Part shown: positions 51,745 through 61,268 of the stretch, one piece after another
Position numbering within the stretch: position 1 is the first letter of the stretch
How the letters are laid out: each line of letters begins with the position of its first letter
Assembly (NCBI GenBank): GCA_009782555.1
Contig: WRIV01000002.1
Span: 124,001 to 188,000 of the forward strand
Direction: 5' to 3'
Length of the DNA: 64,000 bases
Source of the DNA: Treponema sp.
GTDB lineage: Bacteria > Spirochaetota > Spirochaetia > Treponematales > Breznakiellaceae
Program-made: the position numbers and the translations under genes
Notes under the pieces: generated by a model
Databases searched by the model: none
What the model was told of the DNA's origin: nothing
The model's input: only the letters and a program-made list of their open reading frames with translations

Positions 51745-51750
51745 AGTATA
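51745..51750 (-). promoter_or_regulatory. -10 box before the 51737 gene
   Basis: Minus strand TATACT (51750-51745), 7 nt from ATG 51737; 17 bp upstream lies a poor -35 (GAGACT). Confidence 0.4.
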
Positions 51751-51849
51751 CTACGGTTTAACAAAATAGTCTCTATATTTTGTTTTTGATGGACACAGAG
51801 ACTCTTAAAGAAAGCGAATTTACTATCCTTATGCTAATGCCCTTGAATA

Positions 51850-53592
51850 TTACCGGCCCCGATCCTTCCGGGCTGCTTCGAGCACTTTCCTGACAGTGTT
51901 ATTCTTCGGATCGAACTGCAGTGCCGTTTCGCAGTCCGCGATGGCCCGGTCATAGTCTTTTTTCAAATAATACATAAAGCCGCGGCCGGCATATCCAAGA
52001 GGTCCTTTTGGATCCAGCCGGATCACTTGATTGTAGTCGGCAATGGCCCTATCATATTCCTCCTTTATTCCATATGAAGCACCGCGATTTGAATATGCAA
52101 TAATATGTTTGGGATCCAGCCGGATCGCCTCGGAAAAATCCGCAATGGCCCGGTCGAAGTCTTCATTATTTAAATACAAACTGCCCCGGAGAAAATATGT
52201 ACCGGCATCTTTGGAGTCCAGCTTAACCGCCTGGTCAAAGTCGGCAATGGCCCGGTTGAGGTCTCCTTTCATTCCATACATAAATCCGCGGACGCTATAC
52301 GATTCGGCATCATTGGGGTTCAGCCGGATCGCCTGGCCAAAGTCTATAATAGCCAAGTTATAATTGCCCCTTACCGCATACGTGGCGCCGCGGATTTTAT
52401 ACCCGGCGGCATTATCGGGATCCCGCCTGATTGCCTGACTAAAATCCGTGATAGCCTTGTTAAAGTCTTGTTTTCCCATATACACAACACCGCGGTTAAG
52501 ATATGCCTGGACAAGATTTGGGTCCCGCCGGATCGCCTGATTGTAGTCGATGATGGCCTGATCCAGATCATCCTTTATTACATACGCATTGCCGCGGTTG
52601 CTATACGCCGCCGCAAAATTTGCATCCAGATGGATCGCCATGCTGAAATCTGCTATCGCCAGGTCAGTATCGTCTTTGTTATTGTATGCGCAGCCCCGGC
52701 TGTTATACGCCTCGGCATCGTTGGGAACCAGCCGAATCACCTGGTTGTAATCCGTGATAGCCTTATTGTAGTCGCCCTTTGCTGCATAGGTAGTGCCGCG
52801 GTTAAAAAAGGCAGCGGCATAATTGGGATCCAGCCGGATCGCCTGATTGAAATCCGTGATAGCCCGGTCATGATCGCCTTTGCCAAAAAACGAAATACCG
52901 CGGTTGTTATACGCCTGTGCATCATTGGGAGTCAGCCGGATCGTCTGATTAAAGTCGGCGATGGCATCGTCCAGGTTACCCTTTTTTCCATACACCTTGC
53001 CACGATTATTATATGCACTGGCAAAACCGGGGTCCAACCGGATCGCCTGGTCATAGTCGGCGATAGCTTTATTGAAATCGCTCTTGTCGGAATACGCATT
53101 GCCGCGGCCGTTATATGCCCGGGCAAGATTGGGATCCCGCCGGATCGCCTGATTATAGTCGGCGATGGCTTTGTTTAGATCGCCCTTGTCGGAATATACA
53201 TTACCCCGTTCCCTGTAGGTATCGGCATTATTTGGATCGAGTTTCAGTGCCTGGGTAAAATCAGCGATCGCTCTATCGTAGGATCGTGCCTGTTCAGCCG
53301 TTACTTTCCCGCCGGAAGAACGGGTTACAACGCTGCTGAAATTGGCTCCTACGCCTGTTATCATTGACACGCTGGCGTATACAGCCCTGCCCCGCAGCGT
53401 ATACGCTGCGCTTAACTTCGTGTCCAGCCGGATCGCCTCGGTAAAATCCGCGATGGCCGCCTCGTAATTACCCCGGACGGCAGATGCTATGCCCCGGGTA
53501 ACAAACTCCTCCGCCGTCTTCGGCGCTCCCTGCCCCCAAGACATGGTTAGCAAGGCCGCTGCCATTAATACGGTACATACGATTCTTTTCAT
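51850..53592 (-). CDS. Exported protein of about 15 tandem TPRs
   Basis: A 580-residue protein: signal peptide (MKRIVCTVLMAAALLTMSWG) and then about fifteen 34-residue TPRs in an unbroken array, typified by AYNNRGxxY..KGD..KAIADYNQAIRLDPN. Only the second repeat is interrupted, by about 28 Ser/Gly-rich residues (SMITGVGANFSSVVTRSSGG). The DNA shows the same 102-bp period, a product of internal duplication. Likely a periplasmic scaffold. A ribosome site GAAGGGG lies 8 nt before the ATG. Confidence 0.93.
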   Translation of the reverse strand: MKRIVCTVLMAAALLTMSWGQGAPKTAEEFVTRGIASAVRGNYEAAIADFTEAIRLDTKLSAAYTLRGRAVYASVSMITGVGANFSSVVTRSSGGKVTAEQARSYDRAIADFTQALKLDPNNADTYRERGNVYSDKGDLNKAIADYNQAIRRDPNLARAYNGRGNAYSDKSDFNKAIADYDQAIRLDPGFASAYNNRGKVYGKKGNLDDAIADFNQTIRLTPNDAQAYNNRGISFFGKGDHDRAITDFNQAIRLDPNYAAAFFNRGTTYAAKGDYNKAITDYNQVIRLVPNDAEAYNSRGCAYNNKDDTDLAIADFSMAIHLDANFAAAYSNRGNAYVIKDDLDQAIIDYNQAIRRDPNLVQAYLNRGVVYMGKQDFNKAITDFSQAIRRDPDNAAGYKIRGATYAVRGNYNLAIIDFGQAIRLNPNDAESYSVRGFMYGMKGDLNRAIADFDQAVKLDSKDAGTYFLRGSLYLNNEDFDRAIADFSEAIRLDPKHIIAYSNRGASYGIKEEYDRAIADYNQVIRLDPKGPLGYAGRGFMYYLKKDYDRAIADCETALQFDPKNNTVRKVLEAARKDRGR

Positions 53593-53627
53593 TTTAATAA
53601 CCCCTTCAAAAGACCCGGCATATACAA

Positions 53628-53656
53628 AAAATACAAAAGTCCCTTGTATCAGTCAA
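53628..53656 (-). promoter_or_regulatory. Promoter of the 15-TPR gene
   Basis: Minus strand: -35 TTGACT (53656-53651), 17 bp spacer, -10 TATTTT (53633-53628), leader of about 30 nt with a GAAGGGG ribosome site before ATG 53592. Confidence 0.6.
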
Positions 53657-53753
53657 GATACATGAAACCCGAAAAAATCCGCTTTTTTTATTTTGATACA
53701 AGCAAAAACAATTCTTCTGCCATATAGGAGATGATTTGGGAGAAGGAGTTGTT

Positions 53754-53929
53754 GTGTACAAAAAAATATCCCCTTTCTATTGCTGCCCCTGGTGCTGCCG
53801 GCGTTGTTTTCCTGTAAATCAGGAGAATTGACTGTGAATAAGGCAAATTCGCCGGAATGGAATGTACCGGCGGAAACGCAGTCATTATCGCGGACTGCGT
53901 CGCTGGCGGTAAACCTGCAGCGCTGGTAG
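53754..53929 (+). pseudogene. Small lipoprotein remnant, frameshifted in an A-run
   Basis: AAGGAG (53743-53748) and GTG (53754) start a peptide that would read MYKK if the following A7 run had eight As. Beyond the run, the adjacent frame reads NIPFLLLPLVLPALFSCKSGE, a classic lipoprotein signal with a lipobox Cys, and stops at 53927-53929. As written, the start and the signal peptide are in different frames. Confidence 0.5.
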
Positions 53930-54113
53930 CGGACGCCCTGGAGCATACTACATTGACCCTGTTTCCTACTATGGCGTTTTCCGCTGCCGCCCTGGTGGTA
54001 AAAACCCTGTCGCTGGTAAGTGCCCTTGGGGTGGCCGTTTCCGCCATTTGTGCCGGCATCTTGATTCCAGCGTTAATCAAATTATTCCCGGATATACTCA
54101 AAGCTGCCGGACA

Positions 54114-54142
54114 TCGACATTTACACCGGTAAGTTTTATAAT
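54114..54142 (+). promoter_or_regulatory. Malic enzyme promoter, near-leaderless
   Basis: -35 TCGACA (54114-54119), 17 bp spacer, consensus -10 TATAAT (54137-54142), 7 nt to ATG 54150. Confidence 0.65.
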
Positions 54143-54149
54143 AACAGAG

Positions 54150-55643
54150 ATGATTGATCCTTCCCTAAAAAATCTTGACCAGCTCTTTCCTGCCGATTTT
54201 TCCGAAGAACAAAAAGCACAAGCCAAGACGCATTTTTTTAAAAACTTGGCCGTTAAAACCCACGATTTTTACGGCGGAAAGATGCAGACCATACCAAAAT
54301 GCGGCCTCAACGGGCTTAATTGGTTTAATGTGTGGTATACCCCGGGGGTATCAAAAATTTCTACCGCCATTCGGGATGACAACGATGCTTCCTTTTCCCT
54401 GTCAAACCGGGGGAATCTTGTCGCTGTGGTTTCCGATTCAACACGAGTGCTTGGGGATGGTAATTGTACCCCCCCGGGGGGACTTGGGGTTATGGAAGGC
54501 AAAGCACTGATCATGAAATATCTGGGCGGGGTTGATGCGATTGCACTCTGCGTGGATTCAAGAGGTCCGGATGGAAAAAATAATTCTGACAAGCTCATCG
54601 ATTTTGTTAAGATGGTCCAGCATAGTTTTGGAGGGGTAAATCTGGAAGACATAAGCCAGCCCAACTGTTTCAAAGTGCTGGACGAACTTCGTAAAGCCTG
54701 CGACATTCCTGTCTGGCATGACGATGCCCAAGGGACGGCATGTGTCATGCTGGCAGGGCTGCTTAATGCCCTTAAACTGGCAGAGAAAAAACTTCATGAT
54801 GCAAAGATCGTTCTTCTGGGGGCAGGGGCTTCCAATACTACGATTGCAAAGCTCATCCTGACCGATGGAGGAGATCCGGCAAAGATGATCATTTTTGATA
54901 CAAAAGGAAGCCTTCATCTGGAAAGGGAAGACATAAAAGCCGATAAAATGAATTACCGGAAATGGGAACTTTGCGAAAAAACCAATCCGGACAGGATCTC
55001 CACCATGGAAGAAGCGATAAAGGGTGCAGATGTCCTAATTGCCCTTTCTACTCCAGGACCGACTACAGTAAAACGGGAATGGATCCGTTCAATGGCCGGC
55101 AAGGCCATTGTTTTTGCCTGTGCCAACCCGGTACCCGAGATTTGGCCCTATGCAGCAAAGGAAGAAGGTGCATATATTGTCGGAACGGGACGGGGGGATT
55201 TTCCCAATCAGGTAAATAATTCCGTGTGTTTTCCCGGTATCCTTAAGGGAGCGCTTTTAGTACGGGCACGAAAAATTACCGATGGGATGGTAATACGCTG
55301 CGCCCATTCTATTGCAGACTATTCCGAAAAACGGGGAATCAATCCGGAATGCATCATCGTAACAATGGACGATCCTGAAATCTTTGCCGTAGAAGCTGCC
55401 GATGTGGCAGAACAGGCTGTTAAGGAAGGCGTGGCGCGGATCAATCTTTCCTGGGACGAAGTATATAAGCGCACAAAAGCAGACATAGCCTTATCCCGGG
55501 CTCTGGTGGAAGATATGAAGAAGTCCAATTATATCAAAGAACCGCCGGCGGAAATGCTGGAAGCGGCCCTAAAAGAAGCGGTAGAATCCGTTAAATCTGC
55601 AGCCGTTGTACATGATGATACGCACCGGAACGGATGGCTTTAA
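54150..55643 (+). CDS. Malic enzyme (malate dehydrogenase, oxaloacetate-decarboxylating)
   Basis: Oxidative decarboxylation of malate to pyruvate with NAD(P)+. About 497 residues from ATG 54150. Motifs: WYTPGVSKIS with the catalytic Tyr, GVMEGKALIMKYLGGVDA with the catalytic Lys, HDDAQGTACVMLAGLLNAL (metal-binding acid residues), VLLGAGASNTT (nucleotide-binding Gly motif) and FACANPVPEI. The frame is open from 54048 without homology. Only 7 nt lie between a TATAAT box and the ATG. Its 3' end overlaps the convergent ABC-F gene by 53 bp. Cofactor preference cannot be decided by eye. Confidence 0.93.
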   Translation: MIDPSLKNLDQLFPADFSEEQKAQAKTHFFKNLAVKTHDFYGGKMQTIPKCGLNGLNWFNVWYTPGVSKISTAIRDDNDASFSLSNRGNLVAVVSDSTRVLGDGNCTPPGGLGVMEGKALIMKYLGGVDAIALCVDSRGPDGKNNSDKLIDFVKMVQHSFGGVNLEDISQPNCFKVLDELRKACDIPVWHDDAQGTACVMLAGLLNALKLAEKKLHDAKIVLLGAGASNTTIAKLILTDGGDPAKMIIFDTKGSLHLEREDIKADKMNYRKWELCEKTNPDRISTMEEAIKGADVLIALSTPGPTTVKREWIRSMAGKAIVFACANPVPEIWPYAAKEEGAYIVGTGRGDFPNQVNNSVCFPGILKGALLVRARKITDGMVIRCAHSIADYSEKRGINPECIIVTMDDPEIFAVEAADVAEQAVKEGVARINLSWDEVYKRTKADIALSRALVEDMKKSNYIKEPPAEMLEAALKEAVESVKSAAVVHDDTHRNGWL

Positions 55644-57219
55644 CCTGTTCATCGTTAAGGTAGTCGTCGAAACTCATTATCCGATCGACGATCCCCGAAG
55701 GTGAACCGGGAAGAATTTCTACGATGCGGTTTGCAATGGAACTGATAAATTCATGATCATGGGAATTAAAAAGAATCACTCCGGGGAAAGCAATAAGCCC
55801 TTCGTTAAGGGCGGTAATAGCTTCCAGATCCAGGTGGCTTGTGGGTTCATCAAGAATCAGCACATTGGCGCCAGAAAGCATCATCTTAGCAAGAAGGCAA
55901 CGGACCCGTTCGCCCCCGGAAAGGACATTCACCGGCTTTAATGCTTCGTCACCGGAAAAAAGCATCCGTCCCAGAAACCCACGGATATAGGTTTCGTCCT
56001 CGTCGGGGGAGTACTGCTTTAACCAGTCGGTGATGGAAAGGTCCGAAGCGAAGAAAGCGGAGTTCTCCTTGGGGAAGTAAGAAAGTCTTGCGGTCTGCCC
56101 CCAGTATACGCCGGGGGGCGGGTTTTCCGCCGATGCCATTTCAAAAAGGGCGGTCTTGGCCAGGTGTTCCGCTCCTACAAAGGCGATTTTTTCCCCCTTA
56201 TTAACCGTAAGGGAAAAATCACAGAGTCCCGATTCGCTGTCGGAGATTTTTTCAAAACGCAGCACATTGTTGCCGATTTCCCGGCTGGGTTTGAATCCCA
56301 CAAAGGGAAATTTACGGCTGGTAACGACGATACTGTCCAGATCCAGTTTGTCCAGCATTTTCTTCCGGCTCGTGGCCTGCCGGCTTTTGGCCACATTGCT
56401 GGCAAAGCGTTGAATAAATTCCCGCAGTTCCCGGGCCTTTTCTTCGTTCCGCTTTTGCTGATCCCGAGACTGCTTTTGCAGCATCTGGCTCATCTGGTAC
56501 CAGAAGTCGTAGTTTCCCGCATACTGGGTGATTCTGCCGAAGTCGATGTCGCAGATGTGAGTGCACACCGCATTAAGAAAATGCCGGTCGTGGGAAACGA
56601 CAATCACCGTATTGGGAAAATCAATTAGAAAATCTTCCAGCCACGAGATCGATTCCAGGTCCAGGCCGTTGGTGGGCTCGTCCAAGAGGAGAATATCGGG
56701 GCTGCCGAAGAGAGCCTGAGCCAAAAGAATCCGGACCTTTTTTGATTCGTCCAGTTCCTGCATCATCCTGCCGTGATCATCTTCATCAAGTCCAAGGCCG
56801 GAAAGAAGCTGCCCCGCCTGGGCTTCCGCTTCCCAGCCTCCAAGGTCGGCAAAGTCCGCCTCCAGTTCGCTGGCTCTCATGCCGTCCTCTTCGTTAAAAT
56901 CTTCCTTGGCGTAAATTGTTTCCCGTTCTTTCTGAATTTGATAGAGCTTGGGGTAACCCATGATCACCGTTTCCAGTGCCGGGTATTGATCAAAGGCAAA
57001 GTGATCCTGGCTAAGTACAGCCAGCCGTTCTCCCTTAGAAACGGCAATTTCTCCCTTGTCATGTTCTGCTTTGCCTGAAAGAATTTTTAAAAAGGTTGAC
57101 TTCCCCGCTCCATTGGCGCCAATGATCCCGTAACAGCTGCCGGGAGTAAATTTTAGATTGACCTCTTTAAAAAGTATCCTTTCTCCGAAAGAAAGGCTAA
57201 GGTCTGTAACGCTTATCAC
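55591..57219 (-). CDS. ABC-F ATPase, YbiT-like
   Basis: Soluble tandem-ATPase protein that acts on ribosomes (ABC-F), 542 residues. The first half has GANGAGKST Walker A, DILLLDEPTNGLDL Walker B and a linker with KKMLDKLDL; the first signature region reads LDESKKVRILLAQ rather than LSGGQ, as seen in the YbiT branch. The second Walker A is altered (VGAEHLAKTA where GxNGxGKT/S is usual), while its signature LSGGERVR and Walker B NVLILDEPTSHLDL are intact. So the second ATP site is probably impaired. It may tune translation or resist antibiotics; no evidence for either here. It overlaps malic enzyme tail to tail. Confidence 0.9.
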   Translation of the reverse strand: MISVTDLSLSFGERILFKEVNLKFTPGSCYGIIGANGAGKSTFLKILSGKAEHDKGEIAVSKGERLAVLSQDHFAFDQYPALETVIMGYPKLYQIQKERETIYAKEDFNEEDGMRASELEADFADLGGWEAEAQAGQLLSGLGLDEDDHGRMMQELDESKKVRILLAQALFGSPDILLLDEPTNGLDLESISWLEDFLIDFPNTVIVVSHDRHFLNAVCTHICDIDFGRITQYAGNYDFWYQMSQMLQKQSRDQQKRNEEKARELREFIQRFASNVAKSRQATSRKKMLDKLDLDSIVVTSRKFPFVGFKPSREIGNNVLRFEKISDSESGLCDFSLTVNKGEKIAFVGAEHLAKTALFEMASAENPPPGVYWGQTARLSYFPKENSAFFASDLSITDWLKQYSPDEDETYIRGFLGRMLFSGDEALKPVNVLSGGERVRCLLAKMMLSGANVLILDEPTSHLDLEAITALNEGLIAFPGVILFNSHDHEFISSIANRIVEILPGSPSGIVDRIMSFDDYLNDEQVKAIRSGAYHHVQRLQI

Positions 57220-57260
57220 TTTTTCATTATAATAAAAAACAGCCGTTAGAACAAGCGGCG

Positions 57261-58964
57261 CTACCGTCCGGATTCCATGGCATCGATGTCGTCAAGGAGC
57301 TGGAGAGTTTTTTTCAATTGTTTTATCGATTCGTTTAATCCTTCCTGAAAAACCGTACTCCGGCCTGCAAAAAAGAAAAAATTGGAGAGGGTATCGTATT
57401 TTTCATCGGCGTTTTTTTTCAAAATTCCTTCCAGAATTTTGAACATCCCCTCCAGGGCTTCCCGGGTCTCACCGATGATCTGCCCTGCATCATGGGCGGC
57501 TTCCTCTACCACGATCTGGACTTTTCGGCGCTTTATCGGCAGGGAAGACATATCGTTCTTGGCCTGAACATACCGTTTTCCGTAGTCGCCTTCGGGAGAA
57601 ATGGCATGGTCAAAGCGGCTGATAATATCATCCAGTTTTATGAGGTTATTGTAGGACTCCGTAAATTCCGTCCGGTTTTCCCTTCTGATAAATTCGCCAT
57701 CGATCAAAATGGGTCTTAAATATTTGTTGATCTCGCCCATAAAAATAACGGAATAAAAGGTCTGCAAAAATGAAAGGCTGAAATTCCCCCTGACGTTGAT
57801 CCCCATTGGATTTTGAGTGGACCCCATATTATCCAGCATCTTCAAATTTGCTCCCTTGAAAAAATACCGGAGTGAATTTTGTATATCTCTCTGCCGTTTT
57901 GTTCTGGTAAAGGACAAAAAATTTTCTTCCACCCGGAATTTCCAGCGATCACGGTATACCACATACCAATCTTCACCGCCCCCAATATTTTTTGGTGCAT
58001 AGCCCGGATTCCGCGTTATGCACCGGAGCAGCCTGGTAAGGGGCACTGCCAGGTTAAAATCCCGAATGGCCTGGAGAGATGTTTCCGCCTTAACCAGGAG
58101 CTTCCGCATTTCGTTATGAACATCAAGATTGGGCTGATCGCTTTTTTCCATAAGGACAAATATAAAAAGGGATTCCAGCAGGCTGATGGGGGGCGGTACT
58201 TTTAATGAGCAGAGGATATTATTCAGCGATGACAGCTGATCCTCCGCCGAAGCGGCGGGGCAGATATTGCCCTGAGAAGAAGAATCATAGATAAAGGTAT
58301 TGATTAACCGGTCAAAGAGGAACGACGAAAGCTGCTTAAGGCAGAATAGTGATTTGGCACTGCGATACATTCGTTTCCGCTCTTCTTCGGTTATTCCTGC
58401 CAGAGCATCTTCAAGGGTCTTTACCGCCCTTTGCCGGAGTTCCACTTCATTCATTTCCGGATAACGGGAAGTCAGGACCGCCGGATCCGTATCGGCGGCG
58501 ATTTGTTTGTGAATTTCCGGCATTTCCAAGGAACCCAAAAATACCATAAGGCCCCCCTTGTCCTGGTTAAAGCTCAAATCCAGGGCATTATAAAAAAACC
58601 GGGAGCCTTCTTTCAAATTAATCAATTCATCATGGAACTTGGGGAGGAGCATATTCTTTTGGGGATGATAAAAACCAGGGCTTGCATCATCCAAATTCCG
58701 GAACATCCGGTTCATAAGATGGTCTTCAAAAAGTTTTACCGGAGGCTTGGCGTTAAAAAAACTGATGATAAAAAACCAGAACTTGTAGTACCAGGGGAGC
58801 ATCGGATAACTGACATCTGCCATAGGTTCATCTTCATCTTTTAGTTCTTCGTAAAGGATAGAAGAAACCATGCTTGCCTGACTGGTAAGTTTTTCCAGCA
58901 GTTGAGCTCGTTCTTCAATACTTAGTTCCGATACCAGCCGGTTAAAACTCCCGGTTTCTTCCAT
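57261..58964 (-). CDS. DUF5312 spirochete protein
   Basis: Spirochete-specific protein of about 567 residues from ATG 58964, unknown function. It is mostly helical with a hydrophobic patch near 65-75 (WYYKFWFFIISFF) and a helical C-terminus (KILEGILKKNADEKYDTLSNFFFFAG). The frame is open to 59000, but that upstream ATG overlaps the -35 box; TATTAT lies 7 nt before ATG 58964, so the second ATG (MEETGSF) is the likely start. It is divergent from tRNA-Gln and groEL. Confidence 0.83.
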   Translation of the reverse strand: MEETGSFNRLVSELSIEERAQLLEKLTSQASMVSSILYEELKDEDEPMADVSYPMLPWYYKFWFFIISFFNAKPPVKLFEDHLMNRMFRNLDDASPGFYHPQKNMLLPKFHDELINLKEGSRFFYNALDLSFNQDKGGLMVFLGSLEMPEIHKQIAADTDPAVLTSRYPEMNEVELRQRAVKTLEDALAGITEEERKRMYRSAKSLFCLKQLSSFLFDRLINTFIYDSSSQGNICPAASAEDQLSSLNNILCSLKVPPPISLLESLFIFVLMEKSDQPNLDVHNEMRKLLVKAETSLQAIRDFNLAVPLTRLLRCITRNPGYAPKNIGGGEDWYVVYRDRWKFRVEENFLSFTRTKRQRDIQNSLRYFFKGANLKMLDNMGSTQNPMGINVRGNFSLSFLQTFYSVIFMGEINKYLRPILIDGEFIRRENRTEFTESYNNLIKLDDIISRFDHAISPEGDYGKRYVQAKNDMSSLPIKRRKVQIVVEEAAHDAGQIIGETREALEGMFKILEGILKKNADEKYDTLSNFFFFAGRSTVFQEGLNESIKQLKKTLQLLDDIDAMESGR

Positions 58965-58971
58965 AGGATCA

Positions 58972-59000
58972 ATAATACGTTCCGCCTTTGTAGAGGTCAA
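58972..59000 (-). promoter_or_regulatory. DUF5312 promoter, near-leaderless
   Basis: Minus strand: -35 TTGACC (59000-58995), 17 bp spacer, -10 TATTAT (58977-58972), 7 nt to ATG 58964. Confidence 0.7.
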
Positions 59001-59029
59001 CGGTTTTTTTTACAATAAAAGACCTGGAT

Positions 59030-59057
59030 TGACATTTCCTTCCTCCCAGGATAACTT
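59030..59057 (+). promoter_or_regulatory. tRNA-Gln promoter
   Basis: Consensus -35 TTGACA (59030-59035), 16 bp spacer, -10 TAACTT (59052-59057), 11 nt before the tRNA. Confidence 0.65.
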
Positions 59058-59068
59058 AAAAACAGCTC

Positions 59069-59139
59069 TCCCCGGTTGTGTAATGGTAGCACGGCAGACT
59101 CTGGATCTGCTTGTGGGGGTTCAAATCCTCCCTGGGGAA
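59069..59139 (+). tRNA. tRNA-Gln (anticodon CTG)
   Basis: Acceptor TCCCCGG (59069-59075) with CTGGGGA (59132-59138; one G-U), D-arm GTGT...GCAC, anticodon stem GCAGA/TCTGC around CTCTGGA giving CTG, T-arm GGGGG-TTCAAAT-CCTCC (one G-U). Discriminator A at 59139; CCA not encoded. Confidence 0.93.
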
Positions 59140-59178
59140 AAATGCTATTTCCTTATTCCATAAGGAAATAGCATTTTT
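59140..59178 (+). terminator. tRNA-Gln terminator
   Basis: A perfect 16-bp stem (59140-59155 and 59161-59176, loop TTCCA) followed by TTC. The stem starts right after the tRNA discriminator base. Confidence 0.85.
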
Positions 59179-61129
<1,951 letters not shown>

Positions 61130-61161
61130 ACCTCCATCCGGTAAATTTTCTGCTGCACATA

Positions 61162-61186
61162 CCCCGCTTCGGCGGGGTTTTTTCTT
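61162..61186 (+). terminator. groEL terminator
   Basis: CCCCGC-TTCG-GCGGGG stem-loop (61162-61177) with a T6 run and more Ts after it. Confidence 0.95.
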
Positions 61187-61207
61187 TGTTCAGCAACGTT
61201 GTGGTTA

Positions 61208-61260
61208 TTGCTGATTTTTTCTATAGGTTGTATACTGGTTATATCCCGGCTGTATACCGG
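61208..61260 (+). promoter_or_regulatory. Sensor kinase promoter with paired operator-like repeats
   Basis: -35 TTGCTG (61208-61213), 17 bp spacer, -10 TATACT (61231-61236). TGTATACTGG (61229-61238) covers the -10, and TGTATACCGG (61251-61260) repeats it 22 bp on, two helical turns. Such spacing suits a regulator that binds the same face of DNA twice. Confidence 0.5.
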
Positions 61261-61268
61261 CATTATTT

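Larger units (their letters stand above)
53593..54113. other. Gene-poor spacer between the TPR gene and malic enzyme
   Basis: About 520 bp without an intact gene. It holds the TPR-gene promoter (53628-53656) and a frameshifted lipoprotein remnant (53754-53929). After it, 53930-54113 contains only unconvincing overlapping frames: a hydrophobic, Ala-rich plus-strand frame runs through 53857-54132 but has no ribosome site, so I do not call it. Confidence 0.6.

Noticed and set aside
51789-51893. Short plus-strand ORF after a TATATT box
   Set aside because: 34 codons, no -35, and it lies over the certain end of the 15-TPR gene.
51850-53592. 102-bp periodic DNA considered as a CRISPR array or satellite
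   Set aside because: The period is 34 codons, each unit translates as a TPR, and there are no unique spacers.
53857-54132. Hydrophobic Ala-rich plus-strand frame of 91 codons
   Set aside because: No ribosome site or promoter, and opposite-strand frames are equally open; more likely decayed sequence.
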